64,000 nt of DNA from Bacteroides caccae (GTDB lineage: Bacteria; Bacteroidota; Bacteroidia; Bacteroidales; Bacteroidaceae), in NCBI RefSeq assembly GCF_002222615.2, contig NZ_CP022412.2, forward strand, positions 4,464,001 through 4,528,000, given 5' to 3'. Position 1 is the first letter of the stretch; every line of letters begins with the position of its first letter. Both the position numbers and the translations under genes were made by a program. The notes beneath the pieces were generated by a model. The model did no database searches. It had not been told where the DNA came from and saw only the letters and a list, made by a program, of their open reading frames with translations. Shown here one piece after another: positions 1 to 9,846 of the stretch.

Positions 1-1278
1 GCCCTGCCCGAACATCATGACGATATGCTGGCATGTGCCGAACGCTGGGCACAGTTATTACTCGAAGCGGGAGTGGATGAAGCATTGGTAATGCCCTCCC
101 AAGGCAATCCGATTGTCTTTGCACAGAAGATTGTGGACCCAGACGCAAAAACCGTATTAGTTTACGCACACTATGACGTGATGCCTGCCGAACCACTCGA
201 ATTATGGAAAAGCCAACCATTCGAACCGGAAATACGGGACGGATATATCTGGGCACGCGGAGCAGATGATGACAAAGGACAGTCTTTCATCCAGGTGAAG
301 GCTTTCGAATATCTCCTTAAAAACGGGTTATTGAGGAATAACGTGAAGTTTATCTTCGAAGGAGAAGAAGAAATCGGTTCTCCCAGCCTAGAGGCATTCT
401 GTGAAGAACATAAAGAGTTGCTGAAAGCGGACGTTATCCTTGTTTCGGATACCAGTATGTTGGGTGCCGACCTTCCGTCATTAACCACCGGCCTGCGCGG
501 ACTGGCTTATTGGGAAATCGAAGTAACAGGACCGAACCGCGACCTGCATTCCGGACACTTCGGAGGTGCGGTAGCCAATCCTATCAATGTGCTTTGCCGG
601 ATAATCAGTAAGGTGACGGATACAGACGGAAGAATCACCGTCCCCGGATTTTACGATGACGTGGAAGAAGTACCGCAAGCTGAACGTGAAATGATAGCCC
701 ATATTCCTTTCGATGAAAAGAAGTATAAGGAAGCAATCGGCGTAAAAGAACTTTTCGGAGAGAAAGGATACAGTACACTGGAACGCAATAGCTGCCGTCC
801 GTCTTTTGATGTATGCGGCATTTGGGGCGGGTATACGGGAGAAGGTTCAAAGACCGTGCTCCCTTCAAAGGCTTATGCCAAAGTATCTTGCCGACTGGTT
901 CCGCATCAGGATCATCATAAGATTTCGCAAATGTTCACTGATTACATTCTCAGTATTGCTCCAGAAACAGTTCAAGTGAAAGTAACACCGATGCACGGCG
1001 GACAAGGTTATGTCTGCCCGATTTCACTTGCAGCCTATCAGGCAGCCGAAAAAGGTTTTGAAATAGCTTTCGGAAAAAAGCCGTTGGCAGTACGCCGTGG
1101 CGGCAGCATTCCTATCATTTCTACTTTTGAACAGGTACTGGGAGTGAAAACCGTACTCATGGGATTCGGTCTGGAATCAGACGCTATCCATTCGCCGAAT
1201 GAGAACTTCTCACTGGATATTTTCAGGAAAGGCATTGAAGCTGTAGCCGAATTTCATCAGGAATATGCCGGACGGTAA
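1..1278 (+). CDS. M20-family metallopeptidase (dipeptidase), 5' end outside window
   Basis: The reading frame is open from base 1, so the gene begins upstream. The first in-window ATG at 25 is unlikely to be the start, because the in-frame codons before it continue the family's N-terminal region. Visible M20 features are the YAHYDVMP metal-ligand motif, the ARGADDDKGQ motif that supplies the bridging Asp, the EGEEEIGS motif with the catalytic and metal-binding Glu pair, and a dimerisation-domain segment around DLHSGHFGG. These fit a di-zinc cytosolic peptidase that cleaves dipeptides or short peptides. No signal peptide can be judged because the N-terminus is missing. The gene converges on the amidase gene at 1383 and shares a bidirectional terminator with it. 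Substrate preference cannot be read from sequence. Confidence 0.88.
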   Translation, partial: ALPEHHDDMLACAERWAQLLLEAGVDEALVMPSQGNPIVFAQKIVDPDAKTVLVYAHYDVMPAEPLELWKSQPFEPEIRDGYIWARGADDDKGQSFIQVKAFEYLLKNGLLRNNVKFIFEGEEEIGSPSLEAFCEEHKELLKADVILVSDTSMLGADLPSLTTGLRGLAYWEIEVTGPNRDLHSGHFGGAVANPINVLCRIISKVTDTDGRITVPGFYDDVEEVPQAEREMIAHIPFDEKKYKEAIGVKELFGEKGYSTLERNSCRPSFDVCGIWGGYTGEGSKTVLPSKAYAKVSCRLVPHQDHHKISQMFTDYILSIAPETVQVKVTPMHGGQGYVCPISLAAYQAAEKGFEIAFGKKPLAVRRGGSIPIISTFEQVLGVKTVLMGFGLESDAIHSPNENFSLDIFRKGIEAVAEFHQEYAGR

Positions 1279-1315
1279 AGTGGACACAAGAACCATTATT
1301 ATAAACGGTATAAAC

Positions 1316-1359
1316 AAAACGGCGGACAGGCTTACAATCAAGCATCTGTCCACCGTTTT
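1316..1359. terminator. Bidirectional rho-independent terminator
   Basis: A 14-bp inverted repeat with one G-U type mismatch (AAAACGGCGGACAG and CTGTCCACCGTTTT) has A and T runs on its two outer sides. It lies between convergent genes and can stop both. Confidence 0.8.
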
Positions 1360-1382
1360 ATTTTATAGATAACAAGAAACTA

Positions 1383-2441
1383 CTACATGAGCGGAGTCTC
1401 AAAAAGGAACGTAAATGACTCACTATCTTTCAAATCCTTCACCGCATCTCCTGCATAAATCTCTCCCTTCGTCAAAGACAATTTCTTTATACCGGCTTTC
1501 GGGCTAAAGTCTATCTTTTTCAAATCAAGCCAAAACAAATTCGGCGTCAATGTGGATTCAAAATAATAGACCTTATTCTTCTGGTCGGAGACGGAACGCC
1601 AACGGGTAGAAGAAATATGAGGTTTCTCCGGAGTATTAATGCCAAATGGAACTGAAACATTACGCATCACACTCAGCACACTGGGAACAGCAATTTTTGC
1701 ATCGGCAGTCTGCGGAATGGCATGAATGTAGAAAGAGGCACGGACAAAACGGTCGCTCGAACGGTTCGTTCCCGGCAACATCTGCAATCCGCCGACTTCT
1801 TTCCAGTAATCGTTGATAGCTAACTGGTATTCATACCGAGGAGAATTTGTCATTACCTGATATTCTTTCCCTTCGTGAATGCTTAACTTTCCATCCAGAT
1901 ATTCCAGCACAGCCGTATTGCCTGTTTCGTCGGTGATGGCCATGTGCAAAGTAGATTCCGGTCCTCCATTCGGCATACGGGGAGCGTCAATCCGGAAAGT
2001 CTCCTTTTTCAGTTCATCAACGGCCTCACGTACAGTGGCAAAGTTATCAAGCACGTATTGCGTCCAAATACTGATTCCCATTGCTGGACGGATATCACCG
2101 GGAAGCGAATAAATAGATTCGGGCAAGAAAAGTAGACTAGCCACCAAGCCCTTTTCATTCATACCGTCGCAAGTTCCTATATCATAACCGGTTGCAATCA
2201 CACTTCCATACTTAGAAGTCCAGTTCACCGTTTTTTCCTTATTATGCCCAACACGCTGAATGCCACGCGGGAAAACATAGATATTCGACATAATGTCTTC
2301 TTTCCAGTCCATTGTACGCCCCGTTATCACCAACTGTTCCGGGCCGAGGTAAACGGCACGTGTACACGCCTCTACCGGCTGTATACTCATCAAAGAGAGA
2401 GCAGCCAACATCAATATAACCCCTGTCTGTTTCTTTTTCAT
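1383..2441 (-). CDS. Secreted linear-amide C-N hydrolase (bile salt hydrolase / penicillin V acylase family)
   Basis: 352 residues. A Lys-rich N-terminus and hydrophobic stretch form a signal peptide that ends just before Cys26, the expected N-terminal nucleophile of this Ntn-hydrolase family. Relative to that Cys, Arg42 and Asp45 (in GRTMDW) fall exactly where bile salt hydrolases have catalytic Arg18 and Asp21. The later MTNSP Asn and the Arg in SSDRFVRA match the remaining active-site residues. The enzyme would hydrolyse the amide of conjugated bile acids, or of penicillin V or N-acyl amides, in the periplasm or at the surface. The family members cannot be separated reliably by eye. Gut Bacteroides carry such genes and bile salt hydrolase is the commonest assignment. 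It is transcribed alone, divergently from the SUMF1 gene. Confidence 0.88.
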   Translation of the reverse strand: MKKKQTGVILMLAALSLMSIQPVEACTRAVYLGPEQLVITGRTMDWKEDIMSNIYVFPRGIQRVGHNKEKTVNWTSKYGSVIATGYDIGTCDGMNEKGLVASLLFLPESIYSLPGDIRPAMGISIWTQYVLDNFATVREAVDELKKETFRIDAPRMPNGGPESTLHMAITDETGNTAVLEYLDGKLSIHEGKEYQVMTNSPRYEYQLAINDYWKEVGGLQMLPGTNRSSDRFVRASFYIHAIPQTADAKIAVPSVLSVMRNVSVPFGINTPEKPHISSTRWRSVSDQKNKVYYFESTLTPNLFWLDLKKIDFSPKAGIKKLSLTKGEIYAGDAVKDLKDSESFTFLFETPLM

Positions 2442-2483
2442 ATTCTTTTCAAATTAAATAATTGATACTCTTATCTATAATAA

Positions 2484-2491
2484 CAAATATA
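2484..2491 (-). promoter_or_regulatory. Bacteroides -7 promoter element for the amidase gene
   Basis: Reads TATATTTG on the minus strand, matching TAnnTTTG, 43 bases upstream of the start codon at 2441. I see no clear -33 element. Confidence 0.5.
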
Positions 2492-2640
2492 TAACGATTA
2501 TTGCCGAAAATAAAGATGATTTTAATGAAAATAAGGGATTTGTCCAAAGAAGACTCCCAAAGAGATATTAAATAAATTTAAGACTAATGATTGCAGTTAT
2601 TCTCATCTTCTATCGTCAAAAAGATAAACATAGAACTATC

Positions 2641-3540
2641 ATGGAAAGAAAACAAACTAAGCGGATTATAATATTCCTTCTTCTATTGCTAGGTATTATA
2701 TTACCCAATATGGCACAGAAACAAAAGATATGGAAAGCATTTTGCGATAAATGCCGGAGAGAAAAAACCATTGTCGGTGCGCTTCCTTCGCAGTTAGAGA
2801 AAGCTCTACGCTGGTCGCCCGGCATTAGTAATGAGCAAAAAGAAGTGATACGTTACATATTATGGAATATGGTTTACGTAGAAGGAGGGACAGCTAATCT
2901 CGGAGAAAACAACGATTATCCTGTGAATGTGGGCTCTTTTTTCATCAACCGCTATGAGGTAAGTCAGGATGAATGGTACGTCATTATGGGGGAGAATCCT
3001 TCCAACCAACACAGACGTAATTATCCCGTAGATCAAGTTAATTGGTATGACACTCAACGATTCACCCGAAAACTCTCTCAGTTATCCGGCCTCCCCTTCC
3101 GTCTGCCGTTCGAAGCAGAATGGGAATATGCCGCACGTGGAGGCTTGAATACCCAAAACTACATTTATGCCGGTAGCGATGACCCGACACAAGTCGCTTG
3201 GTTTAAAGAAAAATACTCCAATGAAAACACATATGTATCCAACGATATAGGAACCAAAAAACCCAACGAACTCGGACTTTATGATATGAGCGGAAACATC
3301 TACGAATGGTGCATGGACTGGTATGATAAAAAAGTTCCTTTCACCGGAAATATTGATCCTGACCTGAAGGGGATTGATCTGCATAAAGTGCTACGCGGAG
3401 GAAGTTATTATACTATCGCCAAATACTGCAAAATCACCAACCGTTATGGAGTCAATCCACTGCGTTGGGATATTGACTACGGATTACGGCTAGTAATATC
3501 CTTTCAAGATAACACGGAGGAAAAGAGAGTAGCCCAATAA
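2641..3540 (+). CDS. SUMF1/FGE-domain exported protein, probably non-catalytic
   Basis: I chose ATG 2641 rather than 2587 because it places a classic signal peptide (MERKQTKR, then a Leu/Ile-rich core, cleavage near NMAQ) at the N-terminus. About 299 residues. The C-terminal two thirds is a SUMF1-type fold: VDQVNWYDTQRF, RLPFEAEWEYAARGG, LGLYDMSGNIYEWCMDWY and LRGGS are family hallmarks. In formylglycine-generating enzymes two Cys follow the RGGS block. Here the first aligned position is Thr (RGGSYYTIAKYC) and only the second Cys remains, so sulfatase-activating chemistry looks unlikely. Many Bacteroides SUMF1 proteins are binding or structural proteins of unknown role. It is monocistronic and ends at a strong hairpin. 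Confidence 0.8.
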   Translation: MERKQTKRIIIFLLLLLGIILPNMAQKQKIWKAFCDKCRREKTIVGALPSQLEKALRWSPGISNEQKEVIRYILWNMVYVEGGTANLGENNDYPVNVGSFFINRYEVSQDEWYVIMGENPSNQHRRNYPVDQVNWYDTQRFTRKLSQLSGLPFRLPFEAEWEYAARGGLNTQNYIYAGSDDPTQVAWFKEKYSNENTYVSNDIGTKKPNELGLYDMSGNIYEWCMDWYDKKVPFTGNIDPDLKGIDLHKVLRGGSYYTIAKYCKITNRYGVNPLRWDIDYGLRLVISFQDNTEEKRVAQ

Positions 3541-3569
3541 AAATATTCTACACTAATCATACACATAAA

Positions 3570-3621
3570 AAATCCCGTATACGTTGTTTTACATACTCAA
3601 ACTATCACATATACGGGATTT
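3570..3621. terminator. Bidirectional terminator between the SUMF1 gene and the Sus-type operon
   Basis: AAATCCCGTATA and TATACGGGATTT form a perfect 12-bp stem with a 28-nt loop, flanked by A-rich and T/A-rich tracts, between two convergent transcription units. Confidence 0.7.
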
Positions 3622-3672
3622 AAAAGAACAAGCCTTTACCTTGTTTAAACTAATCGTTCATTATAAACAAGC

Positions 3673-4692
3673 TTAATCGTCAGTAGGAACTTTCATGTTC
3701 TCATAAACCTCAATCCATGAGTTCCATTCGGCAGGTGCGTCATTGGTCGCAGCAGTTTTCAGTGTACGATATTTATAGGAAAGATAAAAACGGGTGACTC
3801 CGTCTACGGTGATGTATCTGTTTGCCTGCTGGACAGACAATGCTTCATCATCATCAGTTGTACCGGGTAATTGTACTACCTCTATCAATTCTGATTTATA
3901 AGGTTTTAGTATAAGAGTATTATATTTGGTACCATCGATATAAGTCAGTTCCTCCTCACCGATTTCCATGATAAGGCTCGACTTGTTTATTAATTCCTCT
4001 TCTGCTTTATTGGCACTGTTTTCAATGCCGGCATTCAATCTCACACCCCGTTTCGACAAGGGATATAGAATCTTATTCGCTGATATCTGTGTAGGCTTTG
4101 TATCATCTTCCCGCAGCTGAGTGCCCCTCATAAATAATGTCAAAGGACTTTTCTGACTGGTAAAATCATTCTCAATATACACCTTATACAACACCCGCGA
4201 CTTATCTTTATTCACTTCATAAGGAGTGCAACTGGCAATCCGTAAAGGAATCAGATAAGTGGAATCGGGAGACAATCCCTCGGTCCTAACTTCAATAGGC
4301 AACTTTACATAGGGGTCCTGATCGCCAACTTTCATCACCGCAGTATAACTTTTAATCGTATATCTGGAAGGATCCAGTTCTTTCGCGTACTTATCCTCAT
4401 CCAAGTCAAAGTTATCATGATTATACTTATCAATCAAGTCAGGATCTTTTTCCAACGTTACGGTCACGTCCTGGTCAATAGCCCGTGTACCACCTGCGTA
4501 AATGGTTATATATCCAACGGAAACCGGAGTATTCAGCGAATGAGTGACCGGAAACGTCAAGTCCGTTTCACTCAACACATACACCACCTTCTTGTATAGC
4601 TCACCTTCAAATATTGAATTTTCATTGCACGCTGTCAATCCCATTAACACGGCACAATACATCATATATTTTGTTATTGATTTCATTCTCAT
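3673..4692 (-). CDS. Surface lipoprotein, DUF1735 / DUF4361-type, last gene of SusCD operon
   Basis: 339 residues with a lipoprotein signal peptide (lipobox LTAC near residue 22). The start could be Met1 or Met3. The N-terminal half has the beta-sandwich pattern of DUF1735 (YTIKSYTAVMKVGDQDPYVKLPIEV and similar), and the C-terminal part resembles the DUF4361 region found in the same proteins. Proteins of this type follow SusD in many Bacteroides loci and probably help bind ligand at the cell surface. It lies 25 bp downstream of susD and ends the operon at a shared terminator. The domain names are from memory of the family and the ligand is unknown. Confidence 0.72.
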   Translation of the reverse strand: MRMKSITKYMMYCAVLMGLTACNENSIFEGELYKKVVYVLSETDLTFPVTHSLNTPVSVGYITIYAGGTRAIDQDVTVTLEKDPDLIDKYNHDNFDLDEDKYAKELDPSRYTIKSYTAVMKVGDQDPYVKLPIEVRTEGLSPDSTYLIPLRIASCTPYEVNKDKSRVLYKVYIENDFTSQKSPLTLFMRGTQLREDDTKPTQISANKILYPLSKRGVRLNAGIENSANKAEEELINKSSLIMEIGEEELTYIDGTKYNTLILKPYKSELIEVVQLPGTTDDDEALSVQQANRYITVDGVTRFYLSYKYRTLKTAATNDAPAEWNSWIEVYENMKVPTDD

Positions 4693-4717
4693 ATCAAATT
4701 TTAATTTATAGTTCCCG

Positions 4718-6742
4718 TTAATTATCCCAACCCGGATTCTGATCCATTAATGGCACTTTCCGCAATTCAGCACGGGGAATAGGCAAGAAGACCATTTTCT
4801 TATCGGCCACTCTGGTACGTGCAAAAAGATGATTGACCGTTGTTCTTTGGAAAAATTCATCTTCAAACCCGTCCGTATTCATACCTACAATCGGTTCTTT
4901 TTCCGTATCCAAATAAATACCCCAACGACGGACATCATAAAAACGTCTGTTCTCGTGAAGGAACTCAATCATGCGTTCTCTCACAATGATGTCAAACATT
5001 TTATCAGCAGAACTTAACTCATCGGTAGTCAAGCCCGGCAAACCCGCCCGATAGCGAACCATATTAAAGTATTTCGCCATTTCGTTCATATCGCGAGTAT
5101 AAGTGCCCGTGCTTTCATCGCTGAAAGTCACCGTATGAGATCCGGTCAGATTATTCAATGCTTCTACATACGAAAGTAATATTTCCGCATAACGGATAAT
5201 GGGGAATGATTTAGGTAATACGGTTGCATCGGTACCACTCCAAGCATCATCATTATGGACATATTTCTTCATCACATACCCGGTCACCGGATAATTGTTG
5301 GCGTCACCGGAACCTACCGCTTTATCCTTTCCGGAAGCCCCATAGCCACTCGCTCCTTTCCAATAATAAACATAGACATTTTTCTTCACAGCTTCACTTG
5401 TAGAAGCACAAGGCCAGAGACAACCGCTAAAACCAATCGATGCATAGAAGCGCGGTTCACGGTTTATATACATATTATAAACACCGCTCTTTAACTGGTA
5501 TCCGGAGAAAGACTTCACTTCAGAAGTGAATCCGTCTTCCAGATATGGATATTCATCGCTCGAATTGGTACGATCTCTACCATCAACCATATAGTAAGCA
5601 TCAATAAACTTCTGAGGGACAGCCATTCCATTATATCCTCCCATTAGCCCCACCGGAAAAGCGTGCCGGGTATAACTACGAAGACTACCGGATGTTCTTC
5701 CCCATATATATTCCGGATTCTTAGTAGCGGTCGATTCGCCCGTAAACATATCGCTATAAGACTTATAGGGATCAATCCCCACAGCCCCTTCCGGGAAAGT
5801 TTTCGTATAATAGTTTACGTCTGATACATTGGTCGGCAATTCCGGCGTGTACTTGTCACTTTTTACGGTATGCAACTCATACATATCCATATCAATTACC
5901 CGTTTGGCAGCATGCGCAGCTACCGCCCAACGTTGCTCGTCATAAGTCTGGCTAACATAGGGAACATTGTCCGATTTACGTATCCAACCTCCGAAAGTCG
6001 TTTTCGCTGCACTTCCTCCATTGAACAAAGGACTTGCCTGTTGCAACCGTAAGCGAGCAATCAGCGCATACGCAGCTCCGCGTGTAGGACGCCCGAACTG
6101 AGATACCGTAACCCGCAAAGGAATATAATTTGCAGCAATTTCCAACTCGTTACAGATATAATCCACTGATTCATCATACGTTGCTCTTTCCTTATTATAG
6201 TATGCAGGAGATTCATTCGTATTCATCGGCTCATCTCCCACAAGAACGACAGGACCAAAGTTTTGAAGCAAATTATAATAAGCATAGCCTCTCATAAAAT
6301 GTGCATAGCCCAGAATCTCGCGTTGTTCTATATTTGTAAGGTCTTTACATTCATTGATTCTACTGAAAATAATATTAACCTTACGAATGATTTTATACAT
6401 CTGTGCCCAGTTATTCATCGTTCCCAAGTTATCGGGAGTCGTGTGCCCCAAAACAAATGTTACTCCGGGAAATTCGCCCGTGTTCCATTGCACAAAGGCT
6501 TCATCCGAACCGGTAACACCCGGTGTATAAGCACCACCCCAGATGGCGCCCTCATCGGGGAAGAAAGCAGCCGTAGCCCATAGATATTTCTGAAGATTCA
6601 TTTTATTCTGAAAAATAGAATCGTATCCCAATGTATCAGCAAAGTACTCATCCACATTCAAGTAATTGCAGGAGGACAGGCAAAAGTAGAACGCTGTACA
6701 TAGCGTTATCATTAATCTTTTAAAATATTTCATATCATGCAT
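4718..6742 (-). CDS. SusD/RagB-family nutrient-binding lipoprotein
   Basis: About 674 residues from the first ATG, with MKYFKRLM at the fourth codon an equally good start. The lipobox CLSSC marks an outer-membrane lipoprotein. Family features include an N-terminal region with repeated helices (HFMRGYAYYNLLQNFGPVVLV is the typical TPR-like SusD helix) and the C-terminal MIVRERMIEFLHENRRFYDVRRWG, the classic RagB/SusD signature. It would form the lid over the SusC channel and capture the substrate. Only 2 bp separate it from susC upstream. The length is above the family average of about 550 residues. The substrate is unknown because no glycoside hydrolase, protease or regulator is encoded next to it. 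Confidence 0.93.
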   Translation of the reverse strand: MHDMKYFKRLMITLCTAFYFCLSSCNYLNVDEYFADTLGYDSIFQNKMNLQKYLWATAAFFPDEGAIWGGAYTPGVTGSDEAFVQWNTGEFPGVTFVLGHTTPDNLGTMNNWAQMYKIIRKVNIIFSRINECKDLTNIEQREILGYAHFMRGYAYYNLLQNFGPVVLVGDEPMNTNESPAYYNKERATYDESVDYICNELEIAANYIPLRVTVSQFGRPTRGAAYALIARLRLQQASPLFNGGSAAKTTFGGWIRKSDNVPYVSQTYDEQRWAVAAHAAKRVIDMDMYELHTVKSDKYTPELPTNVSDVNYYTKTFPEGAVGIDPYKSYSDMFTGESTATKNPEYIWGRTSGSLRSYTRHAFPVGLMGGYNGMAVPQKFIDAYYMVDGRDRTNSSDEYPYLEDGFTSEVKSFSGYQLKSGVYNMYINREPRFYASIGFSGCLWPCASTSEAVKKNVYVYYWKGASGYGASGKDKAVGSGDANNYPVTGYVMKKYVHNDDAWSGTDATVLPKSFPIIRYAEILLSYVEALNNLTGSHTVTFSDESTGTYTRDMNEMAKYFNMVRYRAGLPGLTTDELSSADKMFDIIVRERMIEFLHENRRFYDVRRWGIYLDTEKEPIVGMNTDGFEDEFFQRTTVNHLFARTRVADKKMVFLPIPRAELRKVPLMDQNPGWDN

Positions 6743-6744
6743 AT

Positions 6745-9700
6745 TTAGAAATGGATATAGGTTTGAAATGCGTAACGGGCAGGAATAGGATAAACACGCC
6801 CCATTTTCTGTGCTTGTTCCGGATCTACTGTTTTCACACCGCTCCAGACTGCCAGATTATATCCCACCAATTGAAAGTCGAATGACTGTATACCCAGTCT
6901 TTTTACAAATCCCTTGGTCTTCAGGTTATAGGTTAAGCTAATTTCCTGTAAACGTAAATAGCGCGCATTGTCTTTCCAGAAAGTAGATTTCTTAGTATTA
7001 TTTTCATTCTTACCATAGGATAATCGAGGGAATGCCGCATTAGGGTTTTCCGTAGAGGGATCTCCTGAATACCAGGCTGGAGTCCAGCGATTTGCCTGAA
7101 CGCCGGCTTCCACAGGTACATTACCTGTCTTTTCACCATGGAAAGGAACATATCCCATTTCATATCCATTACCGACTTTAAAATAGGTTGTATTTCCCGT
7201 TCCTTTGAACAGACAAGCCAGTGTAAACGATTTGTAACGGAACTCTCCACCGAATCCATACATCAATAACGGATAGTTAGAGTAAGCCAACGGCACTTGG
7301 TCGTCTTCCGTTATACGTCCATCACCATTCACATCTTTATATTTAATATCACCCGGACGGACAGTTCCAAACTGCGACGGACTGCTCTCCACATCTTGGT
7401 CATCTCTGAACAATCCCAATGCTATGTAACCACGTTGCACTCCATACGGCATACCGCTTATCTGCTGATAGGGATATTTTGGATCAGCCTGTTCCCAGTT
7501 CTGCACATCATTCTTCGAATAGGTAAAGTTTCCTCTGATCGTAAATGAGAAGTCTTTGCCTATATCCTGCGAATAAGAAATATTTCCGTCAGCTCCATAG
7601 CTACGCATCTTTCCCACATTACCATAAGGCATGGTGATAATACCCGCGAAATCAGGAACCTGAGTTCTCTGCTGGAAAATACCATTTCGCTGGTCATTGA
7701 AATAATCGACCACTAAGGAGAGTTTTTCTTTGAAGAATTTCGCTTCAATACCCACATCCGCTTTGGTTGATTTCTCCCAAGCCAGATTGTCAGCACCTAC
7801 GATAGACTCGTTCACACCATTGGAATCGCTTCCCCAGCCCGTAGCCGCATTAGAATTAATAATAGTCAGATAAGGGAAGCGTTTATTGGAAATACGGTCG
7901 TTACCTACTTGTCCATACGAGAAACGGATTTTAAGAAAATCCAGCCAAGGCACCGCTTTCCGCATGAAATCATAGTTTGTCGGTACCCAACCGATAGCTC
8001 CCGAAGGAAAGAAACCGAATTGCTTACCCGGCTCGAAGTTTTCGGAACCTGTATAACCGAAGTTTGCATCAATGAAATAGGTATCTTTAAAACTATAAGT
8101 GATTCTTCCGGATACTCCCTGATAACGTTTGGGAATAGCGCTCATACTGTCAGTGATGTCTTTAGTCGCCTTCTCGTCACTCATGTAATAGTAAAGCAAG
8201 GCTGTTGTCCTGTGTTTATCATTGAATAACCTTTCGTAATTGGCAGTAAACTCGAAATGATATTTACGCCAATGATTCAATGTCTTACTGAATGTAGCTG
8301 CTTGAGCGTCAACTTTCTTTGCCAATTGAAGTTCTCCGGAAGTCGTTCGCCCGATAGCCGAATACATCTCCGGCATTACAAAACGAGTCTCATCATAATA
8401 TACGTCGCTATTCAACGCGCCCTGTACTTTTACTTTCAATCCTTTCAGAAGAAATGACAAATCCTGGTTCAGAGCGAGAGTCACCATATTTTTGTAAGTC
8501 TCGCGGGTAGCCATTCCCGTATGATTAAGCATTACATAAGGTGAATAGGCATCATTGACACCATAAGCCGGAAGTTGTCCTGTTGAAAACCTAGTAGGAA
8601 TAGTCAACGGTGTCAACATTGACTGAGCATTCCAAAGTAAATCTGTGTTAGCCATTCCCGGCTCTTTCTTATTGGATATAAATCCGTCCAAACCCAAATA
8701 GAGGGTGGTTGACTTAGTAACATTGATATCCAAATTGGTTCGATAATTATATGTGTTGTATCCTGTGTCTGCCTTGTAACGGCTGTCAGGGTCTTGAATA
8801 TATGCTGCCGATTCTTTCGACATACCCATACTCACAAAATAACGGGCAATACTACCACCTCCCTGTGCACTTACATAATAAGTCTGCTGGAAAGAAGTCT
8901 TGTGCAGAATTTCGTCTTGCCAGTTTACATCCGGATACAAATCTGGGTCCAATTGATATTGGATTAAATCCATTTCCATAGGAGAATAGAGTTCTTTCTC
9001 TCCTGAAACGACTCTGGCTTCATTGGCCAGCTTGGCGTAATCATAAGCTCTCAAATATTTAGGTAACCGCTTCAACTGTGAAATAGTAAAATTGGCACGG
9101 GCTGTAATTTTGAGTTTTTCTACTGTTCCCCGCTTGGTCGTTACAAGAATTACTCCGTTAGCACCACGAACACCGTAAACTGCCGTTGCAGAAGCATCTT
9201 TTAAAACAGAAAAGCTCTCTACGTCAGCAGGATCGACCTGACTCAAATCGCCTTCCAAACCGTCAATCAATACCAAAGCCGAACTGTTAGCACCAAATGT
9301 TCCTATACCACGAACCCAAAATTCCGAGATATTTTTACCCGGTTCACCACTCGACTGGATAGAAATAACTCCCGGCACTCTACCTCCCAAAGAGTTATTC
9401 AGTGAAGTGGCCGGAACAGCAAGGTCACCAATATCCACGCTTGTGATAGCTCCTACTACGCTCACTTTACGCTGGGTTCCCATACCCACCACTACTACTT
9501 CGTCCAAAGCAGTAGCAGAAGGAGTCATTTTAAGAACCAGGTTTGTCTGGCTATCGGTAACGAAATACTCTATCTTATCATATCCGATATAATTAACGAT
9601 CAGTACATCGCCTTTATGTGCCTGAACTTTAAATCTACCATCCAAATCGGTCGTTGTACCTACGCCCGGACGGTCTTTCAAGAATATATTAGCGCCAATA

Positions 9701-9825
9701 ATCGGTTCCTTATCGGACGACTTATCGACAACTATACCCGAAATAGTCAGCGATTTCCCCGCTTTTTGAGCCATGACGCCCAAACAGCATAAAAGTAAAA
9801 TTTGAATAATATATAATTTTCTCAT
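6745..9825 (-). CDS. SusC/RagA-family TonB-linked outer-membrane transporter
   Basis: 1026 residues with a signal peptide (cleavage near VMAQ). Domains in order: a CarboxypepD_reg-like barrel extension (about residues 28-105, with ISGIVVDKSSDKEPIIGANI), a TonB plug (about 110-235, ending in the SusC signature GVRGANGVILVTTKRG), then a 22-stranded barrel with a final aromatic residue (TYIHF). It imports a ligand across the outer membrane using TonB energy together with the SusD partner encoded 2 bp downstream. There is no N-terminal STN signalling domain, so sigma/anti-sigma control through this protein is not expected. The length is typical. Confidence 0.95.
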   Translation of the reverse strand: MRKLYIIQILLLCCLGVMAQKAGKSLTISGIVVDKSSDKEPIIGANIFLKDRPGVGTTTDLDGRFKVQAHKGDVLIVNYIGYDKIEYFVTDSQTNLVLKMTPSATALDEVVVVGMGTQRKVSVVGAITSVDIGDLAVPATSLNNSLGGRVPGVISIQSSGEPGKNISEFWVRGIGTFGANSSALVLIDGLEGDLSQVDPADVESFSVLKDASATAVYGVRGANGVILVTTKRGTVEKLKITARANFTISQLKRLPKYLRAYDYAKLANEARVVSGEKELYSPMEMDLIQYQLDPDLYPDVNWQDEILHKTSFQQTYYVSAQGGGSIARYFVSMGMSKESAAYIQDPDSRYKADTGYNTYNYRTNLDINVTKSTTLYLGLDGFISNKKEPGMANTDLLWNAQSMLTPLTIPTRFSTGQLPAYGVNDAYSPYVMLNHTGMATRETYKNMVTLALNQDLSFLLKGLKVKVQGALNSDVYYDETRFVMPEMYSAIGRTTSGELQLAKKVDAQAATFSKTLNHWRKYHFEFTANYERLFNDKHRTTALLYYYMSDEKATKDITDSMSAIPKRYQGVSGRITYSFKDTYFIDANFGYTGSENFEPGKQFGFFPSGAIGWVPTNYDFMRKAVPWLDFLKIRFSYGQVGNDRISNKRFPYLTIINSNAATGWGSDSNGVNESIVGADNLAWEKSTKADVGIEAKFFKEKLSLVVDYFNDQRNGIFQQRTQVPDFAGIITMPYGNVGKMRSYGADGNISYSQDIGKDFSFTIRGNFTYSKNDVQNWEQADPKYPYQQISGMPYGVQRGYIALGLFRDDQDVESSPSQFGTVRPGDIKYKDVNGDGRITEDDQVPLAYSNYPLLMYGFGGEFRYKSFTLACLFKGTGNTTYFKVGNGYEMGYVPFHGEKTGNVPVEAGVQANRWTPAWYSGDPSTENPNAAFPRLSYGKNENNTKKSTFWKDNARYLRLQEISLTYNLKTKGFVKRLGIQSFDFQLVGYNLAVWSGVKTVDPEQAQKMGRVYPIPARYAFQTYIHF

Positions 9826-9846
9826 GTTGAATTAGTGATAAACAGG

